From positions 322,572 through 386,571 of the forward strand of contig CAVYUQ010000011.1 in assembly GCA_963771715.1 (NCBI GenBank): DNA of 64,000 nucleotides, in the 5' to 3' direction. The notes beneath the pieces were generated by a model. It was given only the letters and a program-made list of their open reading frames with translations, was not told where the DNA came from and searched no databases. Within the stretch, counting starts at the first letter, position 1; every line of letters starts with the position of its first letter. Below are positions 44,784-53,462 of the stretch, piece by piece. The stretch comes from JACVRW01 sp963771715 (GTDB taxonomy: Bacteria > Actinomycetota > Thermoleophilia > Solirubrobacterales > Thermoleophilaceae). Both the position numbers and the translations under genes were made by a program.

Positions 44784-47196
44784 GCAGCCGCCCTCCGATC
44801 GACTCGAGCTCGCGCTCGATCGCGGCGCGCCGCTCGGCGACCTCCTCGTCGGTGAGCGTGCGGTCGGGTGCGCGGAACTCGAGGCGCAGCGCCAGCGACT
44901 TGTTCCCCGCCCCCACCTGCTCGCCGTGGTAGAGGTCGAATACGCGCATCGACGCCAGCAGGTCGCCGCCGCCCGCCCTCACCACCTCGGCCAGCCGCGC
45001 GGCCGGCACGTCCTCGGGCACGATCACCGCGATGTCCTGAAGCACCGCGGGGAAGCTCGTCACGTCGCTGTACGTCGAGGCCTCCGGGGCCAGCTCGAGC
45101 AGCCTGTCGACGTCGAGCTCGAATCCGGCGACGGGGCCGTCCAGCTCCCACTCGCGCAGCACGAGCGGGTGAAGCTCGCCGAGCCAGCCGAGCTCGATGC
45201 CCTCGCCGGCGACGATCGACGCCGCTCGACCCGGATGCAGGAATGCCGGTCCGCCATCCTCCGCGCGCCACTTGACGCGAGCGGCGTCCATCAGGCCCTC
45301 GAGCAGGCCCTTGACCGCGTAGAAGTCCGCGGGACGTTCCGGCGTGCGCCAGCCGCCCGGAGCGGCCTCGGTGAGCAGCGCGGCCAGGTGGTGAGGCTCC
45401 TCCGCGGGCGCGCTGCCGCGCGGCAGGCCGCCGGCCGGCGGCTCGAGCGGCCCCGCCGGCAGATAGACGTGCGCGGACTCGAACAGCCGCACGCCGGAGC
45501 GGCCGTGGGCGGCGTTGTGGCGCGCGGCGTCGAGCAGGCCGGGCAGGATCAGCGAGCGCATCACGCTCAGCTCCTCGCTGAGCGGGTTGTCCACGCGCAG
45601 CAGGTCGGCGTCGGCGAGGCGCAGGCGGCGGAGCGCCTGGGGGGACGTGAAGCTGTACGAGATCGCCTCGAGCAGGCCGCGGTCGCGCAGCAGGTCCTCG
45701 AGGCGGCGGCGCAGGCGCTGGCTCGGCGTGAGGTGGCCGATTGCGTCCTTGCGAGCCGGCAGCGTCGTGGGCAGCTTGTCGAGCCCGTGGATGCGGGCGA
45801 CCTCCTCGATCAGGTCGGCCTCGCGCTGGACGTCGCTGTCGCGCCATGGCGGAACGACCCAGGCGCCATCCGCCCGCTCGAAGCCGAGCCGCTCCAGGAT
45901 GCCGTTCGCCGTCTCCTCCTCGATGCGCTCGCCGAGCAGCTTCTCCATCCGGGCGGGCCGCAGCGACACCACGCGGGGCTCGGCCGGCTGCGGGTAGACG
46001 TCGATCGTCCCCGGCACCATGCGGGCGCCGCACAGCTCCACCATCAGCCGGGCGGCCAGCCGCTGCGCCGCGATGGCCTGCTCGGGGTGGAGCTGCTTCT
46101 CGAAGCGAGCCGACGCCTCCGTGCGCAGCCCCAGCGCCTTCGAGGTCCGCATGATGTTCGGGCCCACCCACGTGGCGGCCTCCATCAGCACACGCGTCGT
46201 GGAATCCGAGACCTCGGAGATCTGGCCGCCCATGATGCCCGCGATTCCGCTCGGGCCCTCGGCGTCGCAGACGAGCGCCATGTCGGAGCTGAACGTGCGC
46301 TCCACGCCGTCGAGGGTGGTCATCTTCTCGCCCTCCTGCGCGCGCCGCACGATGATGCTGCGGCCGCGCACCTCGTCCAGGTCGAAGGCGTGCAGCGGCT
46401 GCGCGGAGGTGAGCATCACGTAGTTGGTGATGTCGACCACGTTCGAGATCGGCCGCTGCCCGGCGGCCATCAGGCGCTGCTTCAGCCACAGCGGCGAGGG
46501 CCCGATCTTCACGTCCTCGAACACGCGGGCGGTGAAGCGCAAGCAGATCTCCGGGTTGGCGATCTCGACGCTGGCGTGGTCCTCCGCGCGGTCGTCGCCG
46601 GACGGCTCGGCGTCCTCGCCGGTCGGGTCGGGCGCGAGCGGGGCCGCCGTGGCCGCGTGCAGGTCGCGGGCCACGCCGGACACGCCCATTGCGTCGGGCC
46701 GGTTGGGCGTGATCTCGAGCTCGAGCACCTTGTCGACGATCGGCAGGTGCTCCGCGAGCGGGGCACCGACCTGGGCGCTCTCCGCGAGGACCATGATGCC
46801 GTCGTGATCCTCGCCGATCCCGACCTCGTCCTCGGCCAGGATCATCCCGTGCGACTCCACGCCGCGGAGCTTGGCCTTGCCGAGCGTGGAGCCGTCGGGC
46901 ATGACGGCGCCGGGGAGCGCCACCCCGACCCTCTGGCCCGCGGCCACGTTCGGCGCCCCGCAGACGATCGTCTGAGTGCCGGCTCCGACGTCGACCGAAC
47001 AGACCGTCAGGCGGTCCGCATCCGGGTGCGGCTCGGCCGACAGGACCTCGCCGACCACGAACTGGGCCGGGTCGCCGACGCCCACAAGGTGGAGCCGCTC
47101 GAGCTTCAGCCCGGACATGGTCAGCGTGTCCGCGATCTCCTCGGCGGAGCTGCCGGGGTCGCAGTACTCCTTCAGCCATGCCACCGGGACCCTCAT
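44776..47196 (-). CDS. pheT: Phenylalanyl-tRNA synthetase beta subunit
   Basis: An 806-residue PheT. The order is: N-terminal part MRVPVAWLKEYCDPGSSAEE; tRNA-binding EMAP/OB region (FVVGEVLSAEPHPDADRLTV, residues 46-65); B3/B4 editing domain (EITPNRPDAMGVSGVARDL); B5 (VSLRPARMEKLLGERIEEET); catalytic-like core (FTSPQALRRLRLADADLLRV); and the C-terminal FDX-ACB anticodon-binding domain (TSFPAVLQDIAVIVPEDVPA). The start overlaps the pheS stop. The long ACB domain is complete. Cytosolic heterotetramer with PheS. Confidence 0.96.
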   Translation of the reverse strand: MRVPVAWLKEYCDPGSSAEEIADTLTMSGLKLERLHLVGVGDPAQFVVGEVLSAEPHPDADRLTVCSVDVGAGTQTIVCGAPNVAAGQRVGVALPGAVMPDGSTLGKAKLRGVESHGMILAEDEVGIGEDHDGIMVLAESAQVGAPLAEHLPIVDKVLELEITPNRPDAMGVSGVARDLHAATAAPLAPDPTGEDAEPSGDDRAEDHASVEIANPEICLRFTARVFEDVKIGPSPLWLKQRLMAAGQRPISNVVDITNYVMLTSAQPLHAFDLDEVRGRSIIVRRAQEGEKMTTLDGVERTFSSDMALVCDAEGPSGIAGIMGGQISEVSDSTTRVLMEAATWVGPNIMRTSKALGLRTEASARFEKQLHPEQAIAAQRLAARLMVELCGARMVPGTIDVYPQPAEPRVVSLRPARMEKLLGERIEEETANGILERLGFERADGAWVVPPWRDSDVQREADLIEEVARIHGLDKLPTTLPARKDAIGHLTPSQRLRRRLEDLLRDRGLLEAISYSFTSPQALRRLRLADADLLRVDNPLSEELSVMRSLILPGLLDAARHNAAHGRSGVRLFESAHVYLPAGPLEPPAGGLPRGSAPAEEPHHLAALLTEAAPGGWRTPERPADFYAVKGLLEGLMDAARVKWRAEDGGPAFLHPGRAASIVAGEGIELGWLGELHPLVLREWELDGPVAGFELDVDRLLELAPEASTYSDVTSFPAVLQDIAVIVPEDVPAARLAEVVRAGGGDLLASMRVFDLYHGEQVGAGNKSLALRLEFRAPDRTLTDEEVAERRAAIERELESIGGRLRA

Positions 47197-48245
47197 GCGC
47201 CGAACTGCTCCAGCAGGCGTGCGTCGTTCTCGTAGAGCATGCGCAGGTCCGGCACCTGGTGGACCACGCTCGCGATTCGCTCGATCCCCATGCCGAACGC
47301 GAAGCCCTGCACCCGCTCGGGGTCGTAGCCGTTTCCCCTCACGTACTCGAAGACGTTCGGGTCGACCATGCCCGAGCCGAGGATCTCGATCCAGGCCTCG
47401 CCCTTGCAGGTGAAGCAGCGCTGCGCGCCCTCGTAGCCAGTGCCGCCGCAGCGGAAGCAGGAGACGTCCACCTCCACGCTCGGCTCCGTGAAGGGGAAGT
47501 AGCCCGGGCGCAGCCGCACCTCGGTGTGCTCGCCGAACATCTGGCGCGCGAAGGCGAGCAGCACGCCCTGGAGGTCGGCCAGCGTGATGTCCTCGTCGAC
47601 CGCCAGGCCCTCGAGCTGGTGGAACATCGGCACGTGCGTGGCGTCCGGCGTGTCCGGCCGGTACACCCGGCCGGGGATCACGATGTAGACCGGCGGCGGC
47701 TGCGACTCCATGGCGCGGGTCTGCATCGGCGAGGTGTGCGTGCGCAGCAGCACGTGCTCGGACAGGTAGAAGGTGTCCTGCGGCGCGCGCGCCGGATGCT
47801 CCGGCGGGTGGTTCAGCGAGGTGAAGTTGTAGTACTCGTACTCGACCTCCGGGCCCTCCACCACCGCGAAGCCGAGCCCCACGAAGATGTCCTCCATCTG
47901 GCGGCGGATCTGCGAGACCAGGTGCAGGCGGCCGGCCGGCTGAGGCGGGTCGCCCGGCAGGGTCACGTCGATGCGGTCCTCCGCCAGGCGCCGGTCGAGC
48001 TCGGAGGCCTCGAGCTCGGTGGTGCGCTCCCCGAGCAGGCGCTCGAGCGCCTGCCTCACCTCGTTCGCCGCCTGGCCCACCGGCCCGCGCTCGTCGGGCG
48101 GCAGCTCGCCGATCGAGCGCAGCGTGGAGGTGAGCTCCGACTTGCGGCCGAGATAGCGCACGCGCAGCTCCTCGAGCTCTGCCGAGCTCCCCGCTTCCCG
48201 TATCGCGCGCTCCGCGTCGCTCCTGATCTGGGCCAGGTCAGCCAT
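47193..48245 (-). CDS. pheS: Phenylalanyl-tRNA synthetase alpha subunit
   Basis: A 350-residue class II synthetase catalytic subunit. The N-terminal coiled coil (residues 1-95) includes LEELRVRYLGRKSELTSTLR. Motif 2 and substrate binding are in VYRPDTPDATHVPMFHQLEG and LAVDEDITLADLQGVLLAFA. Motif 3 is in FAFGMGIERIASVVHQVPD. CFRCGGTGYEGAQRCFTCKG in the middle is a Cys-rich stretch, which some PheS subunits carry. The start overlaps trmH's end (48238-48245). Confidence 0.95.
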   Translation of the reverse strand: MADLAQIRSDAERAIREAGSSAELEELRVRYLGRKSELTSTLRSIGELPPDERGPVGQAANEVRQALERLLGERTTELEASELDRRLAEDRIDVTLPGDPPQPAGRLHLVSQIRRQMEDIFVGLGFAVVEGPEVEYEYYNFTSLNHPPEHPARAPQDTFYLSEHVLLRTHTSPMQTRAMESQPPPVYIVIPGRVYRPDTPDATHVPMFHQLEGLAVDEDITLADLQGVLLAFARQMFGEHTEVRLRPGYFPFTEPSVEVDVSCFRCGGTGYEGAQRCFTCKGEAWIEILGSGMVDPNVFEYVRGNGYDPERVQGFAFGMGIERIASVVHQVPDLRMLYENDARLLEQFGA

Positions 48246-48906
48246 CGGCGGCCATCCTATTTGCGACCTCGTACAGCGCCACGGTCGCCGCCATCGCGAC
48301 GTTCAGCGAGTCGGCGTGCACCGGGATCCGCACCGCTTCCAGGCCCTCGGCCCCGGCACCGCGCGGGAGCTCTCCCCGCTCCGACCCCAGCACCAACACC
48401 ACCGGCCCCGTTACATCCACGTCACGCAACTGGCGCTCCGCGTTTGCATCGAGGGCCAGCTTGTGGCCATCGAGCGCATCGAGCGCGGCGCGGGCGGGCG
48501 GGCGCTCGAAGATCGAGCCCATCGATGCGCGCACGGCCTTCGGCGAGTATGGGTCGGCGCTGCCGGGGCCGAGCACCACCGTTGCGTCCGCGAGCGCATG
48601 CGCCGAGCGGATGATCGTGCCCACGTTGCCCGGGTCCTCGACGCCGTGGAGGTAGACGAGCAGGTCGCCGGTCGGCTCCGCCCAGCGCTGCTTGTACACG
48701 CCGATCACCCGCGTGCCCGAGCCGAGGGTGCTCACTGCATCGAGCAGCTCTGGCTCGACGTCCTCGCCGGCGCGGAGGATGTACTCGGCGCCGGGCCGGA
48801 TGAGGTCCTCCCCCTCTGCGCTGAACAGCCCAAGCTTCGTCCGCCAGCGCTTTTGCTGGAGCTTCCGGATGGTCTTGAGCTTGTCGTTGTCGGCTGAAGT
48901 GATCAC
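48238..48906 (-). CDS. SpoU/TrmH-family rRNA or tRNA 2'-O-methyltransferase
   Basis: A 222-residue SPOUT methyltransferase. The substrate-binding N-terminus includes ITSADNDKLKTIRKLQQKRW. SpoU motifs are LLVYLHGVEDPGNVGTIIRS (motif 1), GSADPYSPKAVRASMGSIFE (motif 2) and VVLVLGSERGELPRGAGAEG followed by VRIPVHADSLNVAMAATVAL (motif 3, knotted AdoMet site). This group modifies 23S rRNA or tRNA ribose; the position is not known. The GTG at 48906 lies next to the T-tract of the upstream terminator and has no Shine-Dalgarno. It heads the pheST-arg gene string. Confidence 0.9.
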   Translation of the reverse strand: MITSADNDKLKTIRKLQQKRWRTKLGLFSAEGEDLIRPGAEYILRAGEDVEPELLDAVSTLGSGTRVIGVYKQRWAEPTGDLLVYLHGVEDPGNVGTIIRSAHALADATVVLGPGSADPYSPKAVRASMGSIFERPPARAALDALDGHKLALDANAERQLRDVDVTGPVVLVLGSERGELPRGAGAEGLEAVRIPVHADSLNVAMAATVALYEVANRMAADG

Positions 48907-48941
48907 AAAATAAAAAAGGGCGCCCTCTGAGAGGTACGCCC
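48907..48941 (-). terminator. Intrinsic terminator after rplT
   Basis: On the minus strand GGGCGTACCTCT-CAG-AGGGCGCCC (48941-48918) folds into a GC-rich hairpin with one bulge, followed directly by TTTTTTATTTT (48917-48907). It is placed 26 nt after the rplT stop. It is the clearest Rho-independent terminator in the window. It ends just before the trmH start codon. Confidence 0.8.
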
Positions 48942-48966
48942 GAGAGAGTTCCGTGTCCGCAATCGC

Positions 48967-49326
48967 CTAAGCGGCCGCGGCCTCCCGGGCTTTCTCGGCA
49001 AAACGTCGGAACGTCTCGGGGTCGCGGACGGCGATGTCCGCGAGCACCTTGCGGTCGACCTCGATCTCGGCCAGCTTCAGGCCGTGCATGAACTGGCTGT
49101 ACGACATGCCCTCCTGGCGGGCCGCCGCGTTGATGCGCACGATCCAGAGCCGCCTGAAGTCACGCTTCTTGTTGCGCCGGTCGCGGTAGGCGTAGGTGTC
49201 GGCCTTGATGAGGGCCTCCTTGGCCCTCTTGTAGCTCGACTTCGCCTGGCCGCGGAAGCCCTTGGTCCGCTCGAGCGTGGCGCGGCGCTTCTTGCGCGCG
49301 TGAACTGACCGCTTGACCCGGCTCAC
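48967..49326 (-). CDS. rplT: 50S ribosomal protein L20
   Basis: A 119-residue L20: SRVKRSVHARKKRRATLERT, then KGFRGQAKSSYKRAKEALIK and RRLWIVRINAAARQEGMSYS. It binds 23S rRNA early in assembly of the large subunit and, in several bacteria, represses its own operon. It ends with the terminator at 48941-48907. Start overlaps the rpmI stop (ATGA). Confidence 0.97.
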   Translation of the reverse strand: MSRVKRSVHARKKRRATLERTKGFRGQAKSSYKRAKEALIKADTYAYRDRRNKKRDFRRLWIVRINAAARQEGMSYSQFMHGLKLAEIEVDRKVLADIAVRDPETFRRFAEKAREAAAA

Positions 49327-49517
49327 TTGTGCATCAGCTCCTGGACGCGCTTGCGATCGGCCTCAGCCACGACGACCGGCCGGCCCAGGTGGCGCTTGCG
49401 CTTCGCGCTCTTCTTCCCGAGGTTGTGGCTCGTGAAGGAGTGACGCGCGAGCAGCTTGCCCTTGGCCGTTTTCTTGAAGCGCTTCTTGGCGCCCGAGTGC
49501 GTCTTCATCTTCGGCAT
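49323..49517 (-). CDS. rpmI: 50S ribosomal protein L35
   Basis: A 64-residue L35: PKMKTHSGAKKRFKKTAKGK then HSFTSHNLGKKSAKRKRHLG and a final basic helix. It is second in the infC-rpmI-rplT order that is conserved in most bacteria. It starts 24 bp after infC and overlaps rplT by 4 bp. Confidence 0.97.
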   Translation of the reverse strand: MPKMKTHSGAKKRFKKTAKGKLLARHSFTSHNLGKKSAKRKRHLGRPVVVAEADRKRVQELMHK

Positions 49518-49541
49518 CGAACGGTGTATTGAAGCAGACGC

Positions 49542-50141
49542 CTAGCCGGCGTCTGCGGCGGCCGGAGCGTCGGCGCTTTGCTCCTGCTCGGGCTTGCGCT
49601 TCGTCGGAGCCAGCAGCATCGTCATGTTGCGGCCGTCCTGCTGGGGGGACTGCTCGATCGTGCCGAGGTCGGCCACGTCCTCCGCGAGGCGCATCAGCAG
49701 CCGCTCGCCGCGCTCGGGGTGGGACTGCTCCCGGCCCCGGAACATGATCGTGACCTTCACGCGGTCGTCGCCCTTGAGGAAGCGGACCACGTGGTTCTTC
49801 TTGGTCTCGTAGTCGTTCGTCGCGATCTTCGGGCGCAGCTTGATCTCGCGGACGTTCACCTGCTTCTGGTGGCGCCGCGCAGCCTTGGCCTTCTGCTCCT
49901 GCTCGTACTTGTACTTCGAGTAGTCGAGCACGCGGCACACGGGCGGGCGGGCGTCGGGCGCCACCTCGACCAGGTCGAGGTCGCGCTCCTGCGCGTAGCG
50001 GAGGGCCTGCTGGGTGTCGACGACACCGATCTGGTTGCCGTCCTCCCCCACCAGGCGAACCTGCGGGACCCGGATGCGCTCGTTGATGCGGGTCTCGTCC
50101 CGCTCCGGCATGCGCCGATCGAACTTACGAGGGATCGGCAC
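49542..50141 (-). CDS. infC: Translation initiation factor IF-3
   Basis: A 199-residue IF-3. The N-domain starts at TRINERIRVPQVRLVGEDGN and the linker helix is VLDYSKYKYEQEQKAKAARR. The C-domain includes KQVNVREIKLRPKIATNDYE, VRFLKGDDRVKVTIMFRGRE and a short acidic tail (SADAPAAADAG). The start is GTG at 50141 (MPIPRKFDRRMPERDE); a later ATG at 50111 is possible. The usual AUU autoregulatory start is not used. It follows thrS by 48 bp and is co-oriented with rpmI and rplT. Confidence 0.96.
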   Translation of the reverse strand: MPIPRKFDRRMPERDETRINERIRVPQVRLVGEDGNQIGVVDTQQALRYAQERDLDLVEVAPDARPPVCRVLDYSKYKYEQEQKAKAARRHQKQVNVREIKLRPKIATNDYETKKNHVVRFLKGDDRVKVTIMFRGREQSHPERGERLLMRLAEDVADLGTIEQSPQQDGRNMTMLLAPTKRKPEQEQSADAPAAADAG

Positions 50142-50189
50142 TAGGTAAGGCTATGTACGCGCGTCAAGCGGTCCGAGGTGTGGTTCGGG

Positions 50190-52106
50190 TCATTCGCGGG
50201 CCAGTATAGCGGCGCTTAGAGAAGCGATGAAGTCGCTGACGGGGGTCGGCCCGAGGTCTCCCTCGCGGTGCTTTCGCACCGCGACCTTGCGCTGCGACTC
50301 CTCCTCGTCGCCCACGACGAGCATGTACGGCACCTTCTGGAGCTCGCCGTCGCGGATCTTCTTGCCCACCGACTCCGTGCGGTCGTCCACCTCCGCTCTG
50401 GTGCCGGCCTCCGTCAGCTGGCGGGCCACCTCGCGCGCGTAATCAACGTGGCGGTCAGCGATCGGGAGCACCAGCGCGTGCACCGGGGCCAGCCAGAGCG
50501 GGAACTCGCCGCCGTAGTGCTCGATCAGGATGCCGATGAAGCGCTCGAACGAGCCCATCAGCGCGCGGTGGATCATCACCGGGCGGTGCTCCTGGTTGTC
50601 CGCGCCCATGTAGGTGAGCTCGAAGCGCTCGGGCATGTAGTAGTCGAGCTGCACGGTGCCGAGCTGCCACGAGCGGCCGATCGTGTCGGTGGTGTGCAGG
50701 TCGATCTTGGGGCCGTAGAAGGCGCCGTCGCCCTCGTTCAGGTCGTACTCGAGGCCCTGGTCCTCGAGCGCCTTCTTGAGCGCGGCCTCCGACTTGTCCC
50801 ACATCTCCTCGGTGCCGACCCGCTTCTCGGGGCGCGTGGAGAGCTCCAGCCGCGGCTTGAAGCCGAACTGGTCGTAGATGAAGAAGCCGAAGTCGAGGCA
50901 GCGGACGACCTCCTCCTCGATCTGGTCCTCGCGGCAGAACACGTGGGCGTCGTCCTGGGTGATGTGGCGCACGCGCAGCAGCCCGTGGAGCGTGCCGCTC
51001 GGCTCGTGCCGGTGCACGAGCCCCTGCTCGGCGTAGCGGATCGGAAGGTCGCGGTAGGAGTGCAGGTCGCGCTTGTAGATCTGGACGTGCGCGGGGCAGT
51101 TCATGGGCTTGAGGCCCATCGGCTTGCCCTCCACGTCCGTGAAGTACATGTGGTCGCGGTAGACGTCCCAGTGGCCCGACTGCTTCCAAAGCTCCACGTC
51201 GTAGAGGATCGGCGTGCGCACCTCCGTGTAGCCGCGCTCCACGTTCGTGCCACGCCAGAGCGTGGTCAGCTCGTTCCAGATGTGGGTCCCCTTGGGGAGC
51301 CAGAACGGCGAGCCGGGCGACAGGTCCGAGAACATGAAGAGGTCGAGCTCTCGGCCCAGCTTGCGGTGGTCGCGGGCGCGCGCCTCCTCGAGCCGCTTCA
51401 GGTGCTCGTCGAGCTGCTCCTTCGAGCCGAACGCCGTTCCATACACGCGCGTGAGCATCTGGCGGTCGGCGTCGCCGCGCCAGTAGGCGCCCGCGACGCT
51501 CGTGAGCTTGAACGCCTTGATCCGCTTCGTGCCCGGGCCGTGCGGGCCGCGGCAGAGGTCGGTGAAGGGGCCGTTGCGGTAGAGCGAGACCGTCTCCACG
51601 CCTTGGTCGCGGACGAGGTCCTCGATCAGCTCGACCTTGTAGTCCTGCCCCTCGCCGCGGAAGCGCTCGATCGCGTCGGCCACGGGCACGTCCTCGCGCT
51701 CGAACTGCTCGTCGGCCTTGATGTGCTCGCGCATCTTCGCCTCGATGCGCTCGAAGTCGTCCTCGGAGACCTTCACCCCGTCCGGGAACTCGAAGTCGTA
51801 GTAGAAGCCGTCCTCGATCGGCGGGCCGATCGAGATCTTCACGCCCGGGTAGAGCTCCATCACCGCGGTGGCGAGCACGTGCGCGGCGTCGTGGCGGATC
51901 AGCCAGAGGCCGTCGTCGTCGCGGCCGGTCACGATCTCGATCCGCGCGCCGTCTTCGAGCGGAGCCTCGAGGTCCCTGAGCTCGCCGTCGACCCGGATCC
52001 CGAGCGCCGCGCGCGCGAGCCCCTCGCCGATGGCGCGCGCGGCGTCCGCGCCGCTGGCGCCGTCCTCGAGCTGGAGCTCTGTGCCGTCCGGGAGCTGGAC
52101 CGTCAT
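50190..52106 (-). CDS. thrS: Threonyl-tRNA synthetase
   Basis: A 638-residue class II synthetase. The N-terminal TGS domain (TVQLPDGTELQLEDGASGAD) is followed by the editing domain with the H-x3-H pattern in WLIRHDAAHVLATAVMEL. The catalytic core shows GSPFWLPKGTHIWNELTTLW, PMNCPAHVQIYKRDLHSYRD, GLVHRHEPSGTLHGLLRVRH and the motif 3 region RALMGSFERFIGILIEHYGG. The anticodon-binding C-terminus runs from LVLPIADRHVDYAREVARQL. Full length, in frame. It overlaps the glycosyltransferase stop and heads towards infC. Confidence 0.97.
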   Translation of the reverse strand: MTVQLPDGTELQLEDGASGADAARAIGEGLARAALGIRVDGELRDLEAPLEDGARIEIVTGRDDDGLWLIRHDAAHVLATAVMELYPGVKISIGPPIEDGFYYDFEFPDGVKVSEDDFERIEAKMREHIKADEQFEREDVPVADAIERFRGEGQDYKVELIEDLVRDQGVETVSLYRNGPFTDLCRGPHGPGTKRIKAFKLTSVAGAYWRGDADRQMLTRVYGTAFGSKEQLDEHLKRLEEARARDHRKLGRELDLFMFSDLSPGSPFWLPKGTHIWNELTTLWRGTNVERGYTEVRTPILYDVELWKQSGHWDVYRDHMYFTDVEGKPMGLKPMNCPAHVQIYKRDLHSYRDLPIRYAEQGLVHRHEPSGTLHGLLRVRHITQDDAHVFCREDQIEEEVVRCLDFGFFIYDQFGFKPRLELSTRPEKRVGTEEMWDKSEAALKKALEDQGLEYDLNEGDGAFYGPKIDLHTTDTIGRSWQLGTVQLDYYMPERFELTYMGADNQEHRPVMIHRALMGSFERFIGILIEHYGGEFPLWLAPVHALVLPIADRHVDYAREVARQLTEAGTRAEVDDRTESVGKKIRDGELQKVPYMLVVGDEEESQRKVAVRKHREGDLGPTPVSDFIASLSAAILARE

Positions 52107-53362
52107 CGCGCCTGGACGGTAGCGGCGAGGGCGTGCAGCTCGCGTTCGAGCGCCGAGGTCACGAGGAAGCGCTCGCGCACCCGTTCATGGCCCGCGCGAC
52201 CCATCTCGATCGCGAGCCCGGGATCGCGCACCAGCTCGATGATCCTGGCCGCGGCCTCCTCCGGCTCGGGGGCGAGGAAGCCGTCCACCCCGTCGCGCAC
52301 CGTGAGCGGGATCCCGCCCACCACCGGGGTGCGCTTCCAGAGCGCCTCGAACGGGGCGAGCTCGAAGCCCTCGCGCAGCGAGCGCTCTATTACCGCGCGC
52401 GCGAGCAGGAGCAGGGCGCCGACCTCGAGGCTCCCGAGCCCCTCGTACGTGGTCAGGAGGAGGACGTCGTCGACGTCGGCCGCGTAGTCCGAGATCTCCT
52501 TGGCCGCCTGCCAGCTCTCGGTGGCCGCGCGGTCGAGCAGGGCGGCCAGCACGAGCTGGAGCTCCGGCTCCTCCTGCTTGGCGACGCGGAACGCGTCGAT
52601 CGCCGCGTGCGGGTCGTCCCAGCGGTCGAGCTCCAGCACCTGGAGGCAGAAGGGCCGCTCGAGGTCCACGCCGAGGGGGCGCACGACCCGGCCCGGCAGC
52701 CGCACCTCGAGCTCGAGGTTCCGTGGGTCGAGCGGGTCGATTCCGGGCGCCGCCACGTGCAGGCGGTCGTCCTCGAGCGCGGCGGGCGCGAACGACCCGT
52801 CCGGCACCAGCACGGCGGAGCAGCGCTCGGCGAGCGACGCCGCGCGGGCGAGCGCGTCCGGCTCCGCGCGCGAGGCGTCCTCGTGGAGGCGCCAGACGAC
52901 GGCGGGGCCGCCAGCGGCGCTCCCGGCGGCGCCGCCGGCGTCGAAGCCCGCGGCGAGCCCGAGCGCGGCGTCGTGGAGCACCACGACGTCGTAGCCGTCG
53001 CCGAGCGAGCGAGCCGCGCCGTCGCACGCCTCGAGGTACTCGCTCCACGCGGCCTCCTCGATCGCGGATTCGCCGCCGCGCAGCCCCGACTGGAGCGCCG
53101 CGGCCGTCGCACGCAACTCGGGCGGGCCGAACATCACCCGCCACTCCACCTCCAGCCCGGCCCCCGCGGCCAGCGGCAGCAGCCCGCCAAGGAACTCGGG
53201 GATCCTCCCCTCCGCCCCGGCGGCGCTCACGTGCAGCACGCGCGCGCCCCGGAGCGGCTCGGCGGCCTCCTGGAGCGCCTCGATCGCACGCACGCCGGCA
53301 GCGGGCGCGTAATCGCCGGGCGCACGCGGCGCCACGGCCATCGGCTGGAGGTCGGCCGCCAT
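52103..53362 (-). CDS. Glycosyltransferase family 4 protein, TreT (trehalose synthase)-like
   Basis: A 419-residue GT-B fold protein. ALRGARVLHVSAAGAEGRIP-like start and LEVEWRVMFGPPELRATAAA match the N-terminal domain of TreT-type enzymes. The acceptor loop IPEFLGGLLPLAAGAGLEVE has lost the usual GGVAE pattern. The donor-binding C-domain retains FCLQVLELDRWDDPHAAIDA, REGFELAPFEALWKRTPVVG and GIPLTVRDGVDGFLAPEPEE (E-x7-E motif). It is divergent enough that the sugar substrate is uncertain. ATG at 53362 is chosen; upstream codons are in a stem-loop region. The stop overlaps the thrS ATG. Confidence 0.78.
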   Translation of the reverse strand: MAADLQPMAVAPRAPGDYAPAAGVRAIEALQEAAEPLRGARVLHVSAAGAEGRIPEFLGGLLPLAAGAGLEVEWRVMFGPPELRATAAALQSGLRGGESAIEEAAWSEYLEACDGAARSLGDGYDVVVLHDAALGLAAGFDAGGAAGSAAGGPAVVWRLHEDASRAEPDALARAASLAERCSAVLVPDGSFAPAALEDDRLHVAAPGIDPLDPRNLELEVRLPGRVVRPLGVDLERPFCLQVLELDRWDDPHAAIDAFRVAKQEEPELQLVLAALLDRAATESWQAAKEISDYAADVDDVLLLTTYEGLGSLEVGALLLLARAVIERSLREGFELAPFEALWKRTPVVGGIPLTVRDGVDGFLAPEPEEAAARIIELVRDPGLAIEMGRAGHERVRERFLVTSALERELHALAATVQAR

Positions 53363-53389
53363 GAGCGCTGGCAGCGTAGCCGCCGGGTT

Positions 53390-53437
53390 GGGTTGGGCGC
53401 TTTTCGTTTCCATTTCGCAATGGAAAGCGCCCAACCC
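53390..53437. terminator. Long stem-loop between the fumarylacetoacetase operon and the glycosyltransferase
   Basis: The outer stem is GGGTTGGGCGC (53390-53400) with GCGCCCAACCC (53427-53437). The inner stem is TTTCCATT (53407-53414) with AATGGAAA (53419-53426), loop TCGC. Six unpaired bases (TTTTCG) lie on one side. It lies 26 bp past the fumarylacetoacetase stop and 28 bp before the glycosyltransferase start. It is likely a terminator or an mRNA-stabilising hairpin; no T-tract follows on the minus strand. Confidence 0.55.
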
Positions 53438-53462
53438 GGCGAGGGAGGGCGACGGACGTGGC

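Noticed and set aside
49542..50141. An AUU start for infC with classical IF-3 autoregulation.
   Set aside because: The frame starts at GTG 50141 with normal N-terminus; no AUU codon is needed.
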